Source: Panorpa germanica (lineage: Eukaryota; Arthropoda; Insecta; Mecoptera; Panorpidae). Taken from it: a DNA stretch of 64,000 bases. The notes under the pieces are model-generated. The model was given only the letters and a program-made list of their open reading frames with translations, searched no databases and had not been told where the DNA came from. The translations under genes were made by a program, and so were the position numbers. This document shows, piece after piece, positions 20,876 through 30,934 of this stretch; within the stretch, counting starts at the first letter, position 1; each line of letters starts with the position of its first letter. The stretch is from the NCBI GenBank assembly GCA_963678705.1, contig OY783207.1, positions 124,001 to 188,000 on the forward strand, written 5' to 3'.

Positions 20876-22300
20876 TTTTTTTTTTTTTTTTTTTTGTGGT
20901 GAGGAGGAGAAATTTTCGATAAGACTGTCGCCTGACAGCCCGTCGGGACGTGTTGGATTCACCCTCGCTGGAAGAGCGCCTACCAACTAAAACTCCCCCT
21001 CTCTTCATCTAGACCACAATCTGGTACCGCAATTGCATTCCTTCAGACTGGATCTTGATACCCGAGTTCCGGTTACGATGTTGTGTTGACGTCCAGTTCC
21101 TTGGTTTTGAGAATTTTCGTGACGAAGACTCGAACCGCACTCCAATACTCTTCCTTCTCCACCATAATATTAACAATATTATCTACGGTCAGTGTGGTTC
21201 CCGTTATCGTCCGTACTTCTTCCCTTTCCATCGTCCATCGGCCACAATAGAAGAACGTATGTTCTGGTGTATCGACATGTTCACAGTACCAACATTTGTC
21301 GGACTCTCTCTTTTTGAATCTCTTCAAGTAACTCCCAAAGCATCCATGTCCTCCGAGAAATTGTGTTATAAAATAATCAATTTCCCCGTATTTTCGATTT
21401 TTCCAAGTACTGATCTTCCGTATTAGCCTTTTAGTCCACACCGCTTTACCGGTCTCTTTCTCCCACTCGCATTGCCACTTTTTTAAAACTTCTTTCCTTA
21501 CTTCCTGGTGTTTTTCTTCTTTTTCCATATAGACCCTTTTCCGCTCTTCCACCAGTAGTGCCAGGGGTACTATTCCGCTTATCACCTGGACAGCTTCTGC
21601 CGAGATTGTGCGATAAGCACTACTCACACGTATTGCCATTCTACGTTGCACACTCAATAACATATTTCTATATTTTTTGAGTTTTACAGCTTCTTCCCAT
21701 ATCGGTGCAGCATACAGCATTATTGAGTGAACCACCGACGCTAACACTCTTCTCTTACTTGCCTTCGGTCCCTTCAGATTTGGCATTAGTCTACTTAGCG
21801 TCATAAGTTTTTCTTCGGATTTCTTGGCCGCTTGTATAACATGTTGCTTCATGTCTGCATTCCTTACAATATAGAGCCCCAGGTACTTTAGGTGTTCTTT
21901 GGATTTAATTTTCATTGTGCCTACCTCCAAGGGTATTTCCTTCAGTTTTCTTCCACCATAAAGTACGATTGCCTCCGTTTTTTTCAGGAGCGAGCTGTAG
22001 TTGCTTCCTCTCTAGCATCTGTTCAATCCTGTTCAGCGCCGTGTTAGCGTGTGCCTTTAGTGTTTCCTCAGTTTTAGCTTCAACAATAAGTGCTGTGTCA
22101 TCCGCGAATCCAATGACTGATGCGCCTTCTGGTAGCTCAGTTTTTAGCACCTCGTCGTACAGAATGTTCCATAAGAGAGGCCCTAATACCGATCCCTGTG
22201 GAACTCCGCAGGTAACACTTATTAAATTCCCCTCGACTTCTATCCAGCGGTCCTCTAGATAGCTGCTTATAATTCTCGTCAGGTACTCACTGACTTCGAA
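20876..22300 (-). mobile_element. R1-like LINE, copy 2, 5'-truncated
   Basis: Target duplication GCGTATGACGAGTAT at 20861-20875 and 22301-22315; the sister element A has that sequence once (about 19936-19950). T-run at 20876 is the minus-strand poly(A). 1425 bp covers the 3' UTR, ORF2 C-terminus and part of RT. Same family as 2831-6240. Confidence 0.92.
21073..22150 (-). pseudogene. R1-like LINE ORF2, RT end and C-terminus
   Basis: Two overlapping frames: 21905-22150 (81 codons, ending the RT palm with VIGFADDTALIVEAKTEE) and 21073-21930 (285 codons). The second carries LMPNLKGPKASKRRVLASV, the SAYRTISAEAVQV block and the C-terminal CWYCEHVDTPEHTFFYC motif. One frameshift, near a C-rich/A-rich run at about 21985 (APEKNGG), separates them. 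RT sequence continues upstream to the 22300 truncation point (GVPQGSVLGPLLWNIL encoded near 22150-22200). Closest relative in the window is 3008-4893. Non-functional because of truncation. Confidence 0.88.
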
Positions 22301-22689
22301 GCGTATGACGAGTATGTCCCTTTAATACCAGTTGTGTATCGATACAAATTAAAGTTAAAGTTTGCTCTCATAATAAATTATATTAGTGCTAAAGAACTCC
22401 AATACACCCCCTACAGTTCGCAAGTTAGTTATCTGACGACTACAGGAGATCACTACAGGCTAACAAAACAATAACATAAAATAAGATAATATACCCTTAT
22501 CTTATTATCCAAGCACACCAGATTTATGACGTAAACATCAAGAGGATGCTGTATCATAAATATAGATAAATTAGTATAAACATGTATTGTGACACACATA
22601 GGCGGTTTGCTTTGTAGCTAATCCAACTCGCCGATTTAAGCCCGAATACGCTGCCGCTTAAATACGGTCCCATACTGAGACAGGCCTTA

Positions 22690-23123
22690 GGCCGAATCTT
22701 CCCGAAGCGAATGTCATTACAACTATGTTGTTAATAAAAGATAGAACGTGTATGCGAATGAAATAAAACACGAGGAAAGGCATACACGTCGAGCTGTGCT
22801 TCGTAACTCTATAGAATTTCAAAGAATAGGATAGTAGGGAGTTATTAATTGTCTCGTAATCAGTCGTGTTGGTATTAAAGCAAACATGAAAACACGCTGA
22901 GACTGAGAACCTACGCGACGCATTTGATCGAGATCAAACTCAAAATCGCAATTCGCAATGCTTTGTCCGTCGAAGACCTTCAGCATTTTTGTATGATAAA
23001 CAAAATACTCAAAACAATTTTAAAGAATAGAATTTTTATTGTGTCGTATATTTGAAGTCGCACTAGCTGTACGTTTGTAAAATTACACACAAGTACACTC
23101 ACTCATAAATAATGTCAACTATA
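22690..23123. other. Repeat X right part and unassigned sequence
   Basis: 22687-22800 resembles the right half of repeat X (15516-15620), including AACTATGTTGTTAATAAAAG. The rest, to the TTAA at 23124, shows no gene or repeat end that I recognise. Confidence 0.5.
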
Positions 23124-23127
23124 TTAA

Positions 23128-24820
23128 CCCTGCGTGTGAACACTCTATTTTTCGTGACATGGTGTGTACAATGGGTCTTTGAGGGAACAATTGAGTTTTT
23201 CAAGTTTTCTAATCTTTCAAAAAATCTGAAAAAATTATGGATTACTTCTTGAAGTGTCTACTACATGGTCCAGAAGTTGCCAAAGTCCAAAGTTTAAAAC
23301 CGTTGTTAATAAAAATTCACAAATAATGAAAATCGTGTAAAAAACGAAATATTATTAAAAAATTCATAACTTTAGAACAAACAAATATTAAGAAAAACGG
23401 TTTTAGACTTTTTTATTTTAGACTACAAGCTTTCGAAAGAATGTAGTATCTTTGTCGTGGGCTCCAAAAAGTTGAATTATTTGTGCACCTGAAAGTGGGG
23501 AATATTTTAAGGATTCAGGCATGTAATAGTAAACGGAACGGTGATTATTCGGCACAAAATAAGCTTGGTAAAGAACGCATACACAACCTATATTTTTATA
23601 TAGATATTTCGCATTCTTTAATGTATTTCATTAGAATCTAATTTTGTATATTTTAGTTCTTAAGTTCTGTAATAATTCTATTGTTTAATCAAATATTTTA
23701 TCTTTCTTTGTTATTGAATCAATTAACAAAGTTATTGTCGTTGTTACTCTGGCATTGTGTATTCGAGCGTACCAGCCCGTACCAAGGCCACCAGCCGGTT
23801 TGGCAAATGCCTTTTTGTACCAATGTACTGTTCAATCATTATTAAAATATTCATTATTAACACAAACTTCATACAGTAAACATCACTAAACATCTTTAAA
23901 TATTATTAACTAGCATCTAGAACAGTAAACATCTAAATTATCAACTCTAACGTTCAACAGTCTAATAATCTAAACAATTATAATAAAATTAATATTATAA
24001 AGATTTTAATAGTGAATTGCATCACAGTAACATCGATACATATAGATATTCATTTAAGTTTCAATTATTGTAATTCGTCAAGTGTATTTGTATAATAAAT
24101 GTTTTATGTAAAATACTAGTGTTTCGCTGCTATTTGATTTAAAGCAAAATAAAAAATTATTATTAAGTAATTAATAATAAAAAGGTCCTTCGAGAAGTTT
24201 TGGCGCAATCTATAGCTATCAAAGGAGTTGGATGCAATCAAGCAATCCGAGAATTGGAAACCGTCAACATCGCAGATAAGCCAACCTTAAGCTTATATAG
24301 ATCCATAGGTCCAAACTCAACCAAAGCTTTTATTGTTGAAAAGACAAAAGTTATGAAATAATAATTAATATTAGTTAATTATAATTAGTTTCAAAAAGAG
24401 AATTTACGGTGTGCACCGTTGAATTGTCATCCATCTTCAAAAACTTATTGAAGTAAAAATATGAAGATAAAAAAAATCTATATATATAATCTAAGAAATA
24501 ATATATTAAATTACATAAAACATTTATTTTAACTATGAAAAAACTGTAAAACAACGAGAAAAGTAAAATAAGTGCATTTACTAACATTGGAAAATACTAA
24601 CGCCGTGTGTACACTGACTCTTTTAGGGAACAGAGGCAAGTTTAACTTGCTCGCGTTTGCCGGTAAACTGCCAGATCCGGACGCTCCTTCATCCTTAAGT
24701 CCCTACCACTACCTAGATTTTTTAGAGGGCATAGGTGAAGCGCGCTCTGTACTCATGAGAGAGAAATAGGAGTTTGAAATTTCAACTGTTCCCTAAAAGA
24801 CCCAGTGTACACACGGAGGG
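23128..24820 (+). mobile_element. piggyBac-like element, full, non-autonomous
   Basis: CCCTGCGTGTGAACACT at the left and ACACACGGAGGG at the right, each flanked by TTAA (23124-23127, 24821-24824). TTAA duplication and CCCT ends fit piggyBac. 1693 bp, no DDD transposase. A MITE-like 220-bp subunit forms its right end, and an exon-like frame lies inside. Confidence 0.7.
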
Positions 24821-25652
24821 TTAATGAAAATATTTAAATAATGGATGTCGCATGTTTAATAACCAATGTCTACAGAGTATTAAATATTTAAATAATTTAT
24901 AAATAATAATAAATAGATCACCATTATCCTATAACATAATGTTCCAAGTGTATATACACATGTTTATTTTCTTATATGTTTCGTGTGACGTATCTGGAAC
25001 GGCAGGGATTACTGAATGCGCCTATAGCATATAGCATGCAACCCGAAAACACACTTCAATTATTATATTAAATTATTCATAAATAAAACAGTTTATTGTA
25101 TTTATTAATTATTATAATATAATTATAATTATATAATTATTTGATATGATAATTTTATTAATAATATTAATAGAGAAAAAAAAATAAAATAAATTATTAC
25201 AATAATAAATTTAAAATATAAGTCCTTTGCTTGCATAATACTTCAAATCTGAAAATAAAAATTAAGTTAATACTAGATAAGTACTTAAGACTTATAGTTA
25301 TGGCACCTACATATTTGGAATAGATTTCATCTGCATACAAATGCAGTTAACCTATTATCTTTGCTACATACCGTGCTTATATATTATTAACTGCTTTGTT
25401 AATATAAGATGCAAATCGGAAGATTTTTATTAAAACGTATGTTTATAAAAATATATCAAAATAAATCACAAGCAATTAAATACACAGACTGTACACATAT
25501 ACTCCAGAGATATACTCATGTCACGGCATCAAACTGATTGTTTGGCTATAGAGATAAAAGTATATCTGTTTCTCTCTCACATCGCAGATTTGCTCACTGT
25601 TGACAGTGTATATTATGTGGTTTGTGCTTGCGACCGAGAAATCCTAATCTTT
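23143..25652 (-). repeat. Right arm of 2.5-kb inverted duplication
   Basis: Mirror of 15664-19607 without the Helitron. It starts within the piggyBac-like element (CTCTATTTTTCGTGAC) and ends at CCGAGAAATCCTAATC, abutting a truncated Harbinger-like element. A few small differences were seen, for example near 24951 versus 17797. Confidence 0.9.
24167..24361 (+). pseudogene. Exon-like frame inside piggyBac-like element
   Basis: 64 codons open from GTA at 24167 to TAA, reading REVLAQSIAIKGVGCNQAI, then RELETVNIADKPTL and YRSIGPNSTKAF. It has no start codon, and codon use and GC content stand out from the AT-rich surroundings. An AG at 24183-24184 could be a splice acceptor. I do not recognise the protein. 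It could be a captured host exon or the remnant of an element-encoded protein. The mirror copy in the other arm keeps the same frame. Confidence 0.4.
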
Positions 25653-25827
25653 ATTCGGTTCTAATGTGCGAGGTAGTGCCGCCCGTATTCGGACTGCTTT
25701 GTAGCGTGCAGTCTGAGAGCTCCAGAGCGATCTCATTACATTTACATGGTTTGGATAGGTAAAGCGTAGTAGCCCGTATACGTCCTGCAGAAATTCGCTT
25801 AAATACGGTCCCATACTGAGACAGGCC
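25653..25827 (-). mobile_element. PIF/Harbinger-like element C, truncated
   Basis: The first 175 bp of the family on the minus strand, ending at the GGCC terminus 25824-25827, followed by TAA (25828-25830). Truncated exactly at the boundary of the inverted duplication. Confidence 0.75.
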
Positions 25828-26704
25828 TAAGGCCTGTCTCAGTATGGGACCGTATTTAAGCGACGGCGTATTCGGGCGTAAATCGGCGGATTGGATGAGC
25901 TACAAAGCAAACCGCCTATGTGTGTCACAGATGTCTGTAGTCGTGTATTAGGGGGTGTATTGGAGTTCTTTAGCACTTATATAATTTATCATGAGAGCAC
26001 ACTTTAACTTTAATTTTTATCGATGCACTACTGGTATTAAAGGGACTTTAGCATTTATTATATATCTGAGTTCTGGTGGGCGTGAATTTAAATTTAGTTC
26101 TATCGTATCGGTATCGGTGTCCATGATTCACTGAAATACAAACATAAACTGCATGCAGAACATAGCGATGTCGCCGATAGATTTCATTTGAACCGTATTG
26201 CAGCGTAACAACAAGCGATCTTAGGTATCCCCTCCAGTCTGAGGCGGCTGTTTGCATTTACAAAGGTTCGGATAGGATATCGTTGTAGTAGTGGTAACGC
26301 TTGGATAAAATTCGCCTTTATACGGTTCTAATGTGCGAGGTAGTGCCGCCCGTATTCGGACGGCTTTGTAGCGTGCAGTCTGAGAGCTCCAGAGAGATCT
26401 CATTACATTTACATGGTTCGGATAGGTAAAGCGTAGTTTTTTTTTTATATTTATTCACTTATTTGCCTTGACTTTCTTTCGTCATAGCCACCAACAATCT
26501 TTTTTAAATCATCTTTTATAATTTATAATTTAATTTTACAAATTTATAAATATTTTAATATTTCACTAATTAATTTCCGTCCGTTCCACTGTATAATATC
26601 AACTTCTAGAAACCTTATTTACGAATAGACGCTATTTAATAATTATAATTTTATATGTTACTCTAATATGTATGCTCTTATATTATATTATTTTTATAAT
26701 TTCG

Positions 26705-27054
26705 CTATTTTTTTCTTCCTCTTTCTATATTTTCAAATATAGAAAATTTATTTGAATCCGTCATGAATTTATTTCTTTCTTCATTTTTATTTTCACTAAA
26801 ATTTTGTGATACTAATAATTTAGAGTTGGATTGAATTTTTGGTACTTTTATGGACCTCTGAGAATTATTTTCTGTTTGTTCCTCGTCATTATCTTGTTCA
26901 TTTTTTCTGTAATTGTTCCTTGTATTATAAGTTCTAGGTGTAGAATTTGTAATATAATTAATGAAACTTTGTTCTTTCTCATTCTGTTTAGTTTCAATTT
27001 TATTATCATTTATATTATTTTGTTTTTTAATATTTTCCTTTTTACAGTTTCTAT
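26705..27054 (-). pseudogene. LINE ORF1 C-terminal tail, shifted frame
   Basis: An open frame without a start, continuing ORF1 after a one-base shift: RNCKKENIKKQNN..., an asparagine-, glutamate- and lysine-rich tail ending ENIERGRKK. Low complexity, so homology is weak; its length and position support it. Confidence 0.55.
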
Positions 27055-28029
27055 CTAAATATATGTTCTTTTTCTAATGGGTGCTGGCTTATATGATGGT
27101 ATACTATTTTCACAACTTATTAAATTTTGAGGAAAGTCCTTTTCATAATTAGATAATATATCAAATCTATTTTTTGTAGTTACAGCATACGAATTTTTGT
27201 CTTTCCAAATTTTAGGTATTTCAATAGCGGCTTCTTGATAACTAAGATTTCTGTTTCCCATTAAAAATTTTATTTCTTGTTGCCTTTTTCTTTCTTTGCA
27301 GTTTTTATCAGTCGCATCATGTTCTTCATCACAATTTACACATTTTATAATTTCATTTTTACATAAATTTAGCGTATGTTCGTTTGATCCACATTTGCTA
27401 CATCTACTCTTTCCTTTACATTGATTGGCCGTATGGTTATATCTTAAACATTTATAACATTGTCTCGTATTTTTAATAAATGGTTCACAGGGTAATTTAG
27501 CATTCCAAATATAAATATATTGAGGTAAATTTTGACCTTCAAAGAAAATGATAATATTTCTAGAGTCCTCATATTTAATTTCATCTTCAACTTTCACTCT
27601 CCTTTTTAATCTCCTTATGGAGTGGATTTTATACGGGTCACTATATATGTTTTCTTTTAATTCTTCCTCCGAAAATTCAATATCTACATTTTTGATAATT
27701 CCAATTCTTGTAATCCAAAACATTGGTATAAACATATCAACTCCTGATGTTTTCTTGTTATTCAATTTCACTAACATATTAGCTGATTTAGGATTTTTAC
27801 ATACCGCCATTATTCTATTTTTCCCTATTTTCTTTATTTCTGTAATATCTTTTCCATATTCTGAATTATATAGCATTTTTGCTGTTTTTAATGTACTGAT
27901 CCCATATTTTTCATTTAGAATATCTTCTTTCTGAATCATAATTTTATAAGAAGATAAAGTTAAATTATCTTCATTGTATAAATTTATATTCGGGTCAACT
28001 CCCACTTTCCCCTCAGAATTCAAATTCAT
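27055..28029 (-). CDS. LINE ORF1, gag-like, three CCHC knuckles
   Basis: 324 codons from ATG at 28027-28029. The N-terminal half has an RRM-like region characteristic of Jockey/I-type ORF1 (NRIMAVCKNPKSANML, then FWITRIGIIKNV). Three knuckles follow: CYKCLRYNHTANQC, CSKCGSNEHTLNLC and CVNCDEEHDATDKNC, then a charged helix (KERKQQEI-like) and LSYQEA. The product would coat LINE RNA. After the stop at 27055-27057 a second frame stays open for about 118 codons to 26705-26707, rich in N, K and E, consistent with a single-base loss near 27065-27070 that cut off the C-terminal tail. No ORF2 follows. Confidence 0.85.
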   Translation of the reverse strand: MNLNSEGKVGVDPNINLYNEDNLTLSSYKIMIQKEDILNEKYGISTLKTAKMLYNSEYGKDITEIKKIGKNRIMAVCKNPKSANMLVKLNNKKTSGVDMFIPMFWITRIGIIKNVDIEFSEEELKENIYSDPYKIHSIRRLKRRVKVEDEIKYEDSRNIIIFFEGQNLPQYIYIWNAKLPCEPFIKNTRQCYKCLRYNHTANQCKGKSRCSKCGSNEHTLNLCKNEIIKCVNCDEEHDATDKNCKERKRQQEIKFLMGNRNLSYQEAAIEIPKIWKDKNSYAVTTKNRFDILSNYEKDFPQNLISCENSIPSYKPAPIRKRTYI

Positions 28030-28439
28030 TTTTTAAATTCAGAAAATTTGATTATTAAAATAATAATATTTTAGATAATGCAATTTTACTTTAAATTTAT
28101 ATTTACTTTTTAATTAACTTATATATATATATATTTAATAATATTAGTTCAATTAAATTATTTTAAGGAAACAAACAAAACACGTCTATCACGTATCGAA
28201 TGACTACTCGATTGTCGGTAAAGCGTAGTAGCCCGTATACGTCCTATACGTATACGTAGCCCGTACCGTATTTAAGCGAATTTCTGCCGGACGTATGAGG
28301 TAAAGCGTAGTAGCCCGTATACGTCCGGCAGAAATTCGCTTAAATACGGTGCCATACTGAGACAGGCCTAAGGTTTGCAACCAGTCGCGTCGTGTACGGA
28401 GAGCCTTACCATGAAAGACACTAATCACAGTCTGATAAA

Positions 28440-28860
28440 CTAACAGTGAACAAACTGAATGGATTCCAAGTGAAATTAAGTAATGAAATAAAACTTAAAG
28501 TACCTTTAAGAGTGACGAGTGATATTGATAGAAAAGTAGAATACTTAACTACAAAAATTCAGCAAAGTGCAATAGCCAATAATAAATACACCAGAACTAA
28601 GAAGTAAAACTGTTGGGCACAACTATCCACAAGAAATTCGTCAACTGGTTTCGGAAAAAAGAAGAGCCAGAAGAACATGGCAATTGAACCGAATGCCATT
28701 AGACGAAACAATACTGATTAATTTAACAAAATAGTTGAAAAGGGAAATTCAGGAATTTAAAAACGAAACGGTAAGTTCTTGTTTCAGAGAACTAACGACA
28801 GATAATAAAAACGAAAAAATTAAAAAGACCTTCAATCCAAACGGTGTTTGAAAAACCTCT
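28440..28860 (+). pseudogene. Jockey-like LINE ORF2, endonuclease-RT linker
   Basis: Across frameshifts, conceptual translation gives YPQEIRQLVSEKRRARRTWQ near 28627-28690 and LKREIQEFKNETVSSCF near 28735-28790. This is the linker between endonuclease and RT in Jockey-type LINEs (EI..LV.EKRRARR.WQ). Upstream VPLRVTSDIDRKVEYLTTKI fits the end of the endonuclease region. No RT core follows. A short remnant, interrupted by stops at 28606 and 28732. Confidence 0.6.
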
Positions 28861-29056
28861 GATAATGTAGTTCCTTGACTGCTAGTCAATCATAAAATTA
28901 ATTTTCTTTTAATGATTAGTACACTTTGTACCCTTTTGTTCGTTTTAGAATCATAAATACAATCCAATATAGCGAAACTTTAGATAACATTTATTTTGTA
29001 TTTAGAAGGCCTCTTTCTTACTTTAGGATAAGAGAACCTACCAGAAAACGTAACCG

Positions 29057-30088
29057 TTAGCAATTTTTATTTAAATGGACATTTTTATGTCTGCTTAAAT
29101 TGTTTAAACCAGCAAATGCCTTATTACAGAAACTACAAGAATAGGGTTTCACATCTAAATGTCTATTTTTATGTTGTTTTAAATTGCTTAGATCAGCAAA
29201 AGATTTTAAACAAATATCACAAGAATAAGGTTTCACAAGTAAATGTGTATTTTTATGCTGTTTTAAATGACTTAAACGAGAAAATGATTTACTGCATTCT
29301 TCACAAGTATAACGCTTTTTACCTAAATTTGTATTTTGACGTGATTTTACATTCTTAACACTTGTGAACGATTTCTGACAAGAATACAGTACACTTTTTA
29401 TGTGTCGGTTTAATGCACTTCTTGTTCCAAATTGTTTGTGACATTCATTACAAAAATATGGTTTTACAATTAAATGTGTATTTTGATGTTGTTTCAAACC
29501 AGTTACACTTCCAAACGATTTGTTACATTTACTACATGAAAAAGGCTTTTCGCCGCTATGGCGACGCTTATGGATTATTAAATTATTTTTACTGGTATAC
29601 GTCTTGTGACACTCGTTACAGTTATACAAGTTCTTTTCAATATCTCTTGAATGTTTTATAACTTCAGAATGATTTACAAACGATGGTTGTTTCCAATTTG
29701 GTTTTAAATTTTGCAACTGACTAGTACTATCAACAATAGTTTCTTTATGATCGATTGCAGTCAATGTTTCATATACAATGGGAATTTCTTTTTTACACAC
29801 TGATGGCGTTTCTAAGTTATCTCGAAAATCAGTAGAATTCACGAACGTCTTGATACATTCGGTATCGGACGATTCTTCATTTTCTGCATATTTAATATTA
29901 TCGACGGAATCACCGGAGTTTGTTTCTTGTGTACTAACATCTGATTCATCTTTCGTCTGTTGTTCAGTATCTCCTTCATATATTTCCTGTTTTATATGCA
30001 CTATTATAGTTTTTATTTCTGTTCTTTGACTTCCATCTGAAGACTCATCAATGTCTACTTTTACTTGATACGTTTTACTTTCGGCCAT
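29057..30088 (-). CDS. C2H2 zinc-finger protein (host gene)
   Basis: 343 codons, uninterrupted. The N-terminal 150 residues are acidic and disordered, with HIKQE at 31-35, a likely SUMO-acceptor consensus. Fingers: 155-177, 183-205, 211-230 (second histidine pair altered), a degenerate one at 235-254 with a lost cysteine and histidines, then 260-282, 288-310 and 316-338. Linkers are mostly LxVKPYxC rather than TGEKP, except HSGEKPF between fingers 1 and 2. Expected role: nuclear DNA binding; target unknown. ATG context CTTGAAATGGCC; a TTTTTTAG acceptor about 24 bp upstream suggests a 5' UTR intron. A MITE sits 136 bp upstream. Related in linker style to the exon at 60966-61392. Confidence 0.88.
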   Translation of the reverse strand: MAESKTYQVKVDIDESSDGSQRTEIKTIIVHIKQEIYEGDTEQQTKDESDVSTQETNSGDSVDNIKYAENEESSDTECIKTFVNSTDFRDNLETPSVCKKEIPIVYETLTAIDHKETIVDSTSQLQNLKPNWKQPSFVNHSEVIKHSRDIEKNLYNCNECHKTYTSKNNLIIHKRRHSGEKPFSCSKCNKSFGSVTGLKQHQNTHLIVKPYFCNECHKQFGTRSALNRHIKSVLYSCQKSFTSVKNVKSRQNTNLGKKRYTCEECSKSFSRLSHLKQHKNTHLLVKPYSCDICLKSFADLSNLKQHKNRHLDVKPYSCSFCNKAFAGLNNLSRHKNVHLNKNC

Positions 30089-30223
30089 TTCAAGACAGGA
30101 ACTAGCGATTTACTAAAAAACGGTATAATTATTATAAACAATGTATATAACTATAAAAATGTATTTTACAGTTCTACCAAAAACTTACCTTTAGAAAACT
30201 TATTCTAAATTAAATAAAAATTC

Positions 30224-30927
30224 TGGTAATTATTAAATACAGCTATACACTTTTGTTTTTCACTTTGTAAAAAAAACTACTGCATTTTTATATGTTTTAT
30301 TATTCTCAAAACATGTCAAATTCACTACGTAATAATTATTTTACCACTTTTAATTAATAAATAGGAGATATTGAGGGTTAAAGTTGAAATTTCAAAATTG
30401 AGGTTATGTCACCACTGTGTATCAATTGACAGATATTTTGCTTAATACTGGCTTATTTAGATTCAAACCAAATGTTCTATGAAACGTAAAATTAAGTATT
30501 TAGAATGAGAAAATTTTTCTCACTCTAAATACTTTATTTTACATGTTAATTATATTTAAATATGTGAATATATTTAAACCGTTTGTTAATTTATTTTATC
30601 AAATTCTCAAACCCATCACATATATTTATAATTTTTTGGAATCTTGGGAAGTAAGTATTACACTGGCCAGTAGTAACGAAATTATGCGTAAAATAAAGTC
30701 AAATGTCACATTTTTGGTCAACTTTAACCCTCAATATCTCCTATTTATTAATTAAAAGTGGTAAAATAATTATTTTACCACTTTTAAAAGTGGTAAAATA
30801 TTATTTTATTACGTAGTGAATTTGACATGTTTTGAGAATACAATAAGCATAATAAAACATTTAAAAATGCAGTAGTTTTTTTACAAAGTGAAAAACAAAA
30901 GTGTATAGCTGTATTTAATAATTACCA
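30224..30927. mobile_element. MITE with 7-bp TSD upstream of the zinc-finger gene
   Basis: Ends TGGTAATTATTAAATACAGC and its complement, inside AAAATTC duplications (30217-30223, 30928-30934). Inverted repeats run about 170-215 bp; the right arm has an extra palindrome ACCACTTTTAAAAGTGGT. The centre has a 20-bp-arm hairpin at 30494-30535 (AAGTATTTAGAATGAGAAAA and its near complement). No coding. Superfamily not assigned. Confidence 0.75.
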
Positions 30928-30934
30928 AAAATTC

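Larger units (their letters stand above)
20535..22686 (+). mobile_element. PIF/Harbinger-like element B, LINE-interrupted
   Basis: Directly follows element A, sharing one TTA (20532-20534); ends GAGACAGGCC with TTA at 22687-22689. Without the LINE and its duplication it is about 712 bp. It lacks the internal duplicated block of A. Confidence 0.75.
26437..28216 (-). mobile_element. ORF1-only LINE (half-LINE), 1780 bp
   Basis: Target duplication GGTAAAGCGTAG at 26425-26436 and 28217-28228; T-run at 26437 is the minus-strand poly(A). It holds a 5' UTR of about 187 bp, ORF1, and a 3' end shared with 8321-8573, but no endonuclease or RT. Near the 5' end (minus strand, about base 30) AGACGTGT matches the extended downstream promoter element RGACGTGY used by Jockey-type LINEs. 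Confidence 0.82.
25831..28368 (-). mobile_element. PIF/Harbinger-like element D, LINE-interrupted
   Basis: TAA on both sides (25828-25830 and 28369-28371); termini GGCCTGTCTCAG at both ends. The pair D-C on the minus strand repeats the head-to-tail order of A-B. Without the LINE about 750 bp. Next to the LINE, 28229-28320 is scrambled: a direct repeat of GGTAAAGCGTAGTAGCCCG (28217 and 28299) flanks an inverted piece of the terminal repeat. Confidence 0.75.

Noticed and set aside
27548..27934. 128-residue hydrophobic plus-strand frame, possible membrane protein
   Set aside because: Antisense shadow of the LINE ORF1 on the minus strand.
29116..29661. Plus-strand frames with repeated LNVYFxVV words
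   Set aside because: Antisense of the repeated zinc fingers of the minus-strand gene.
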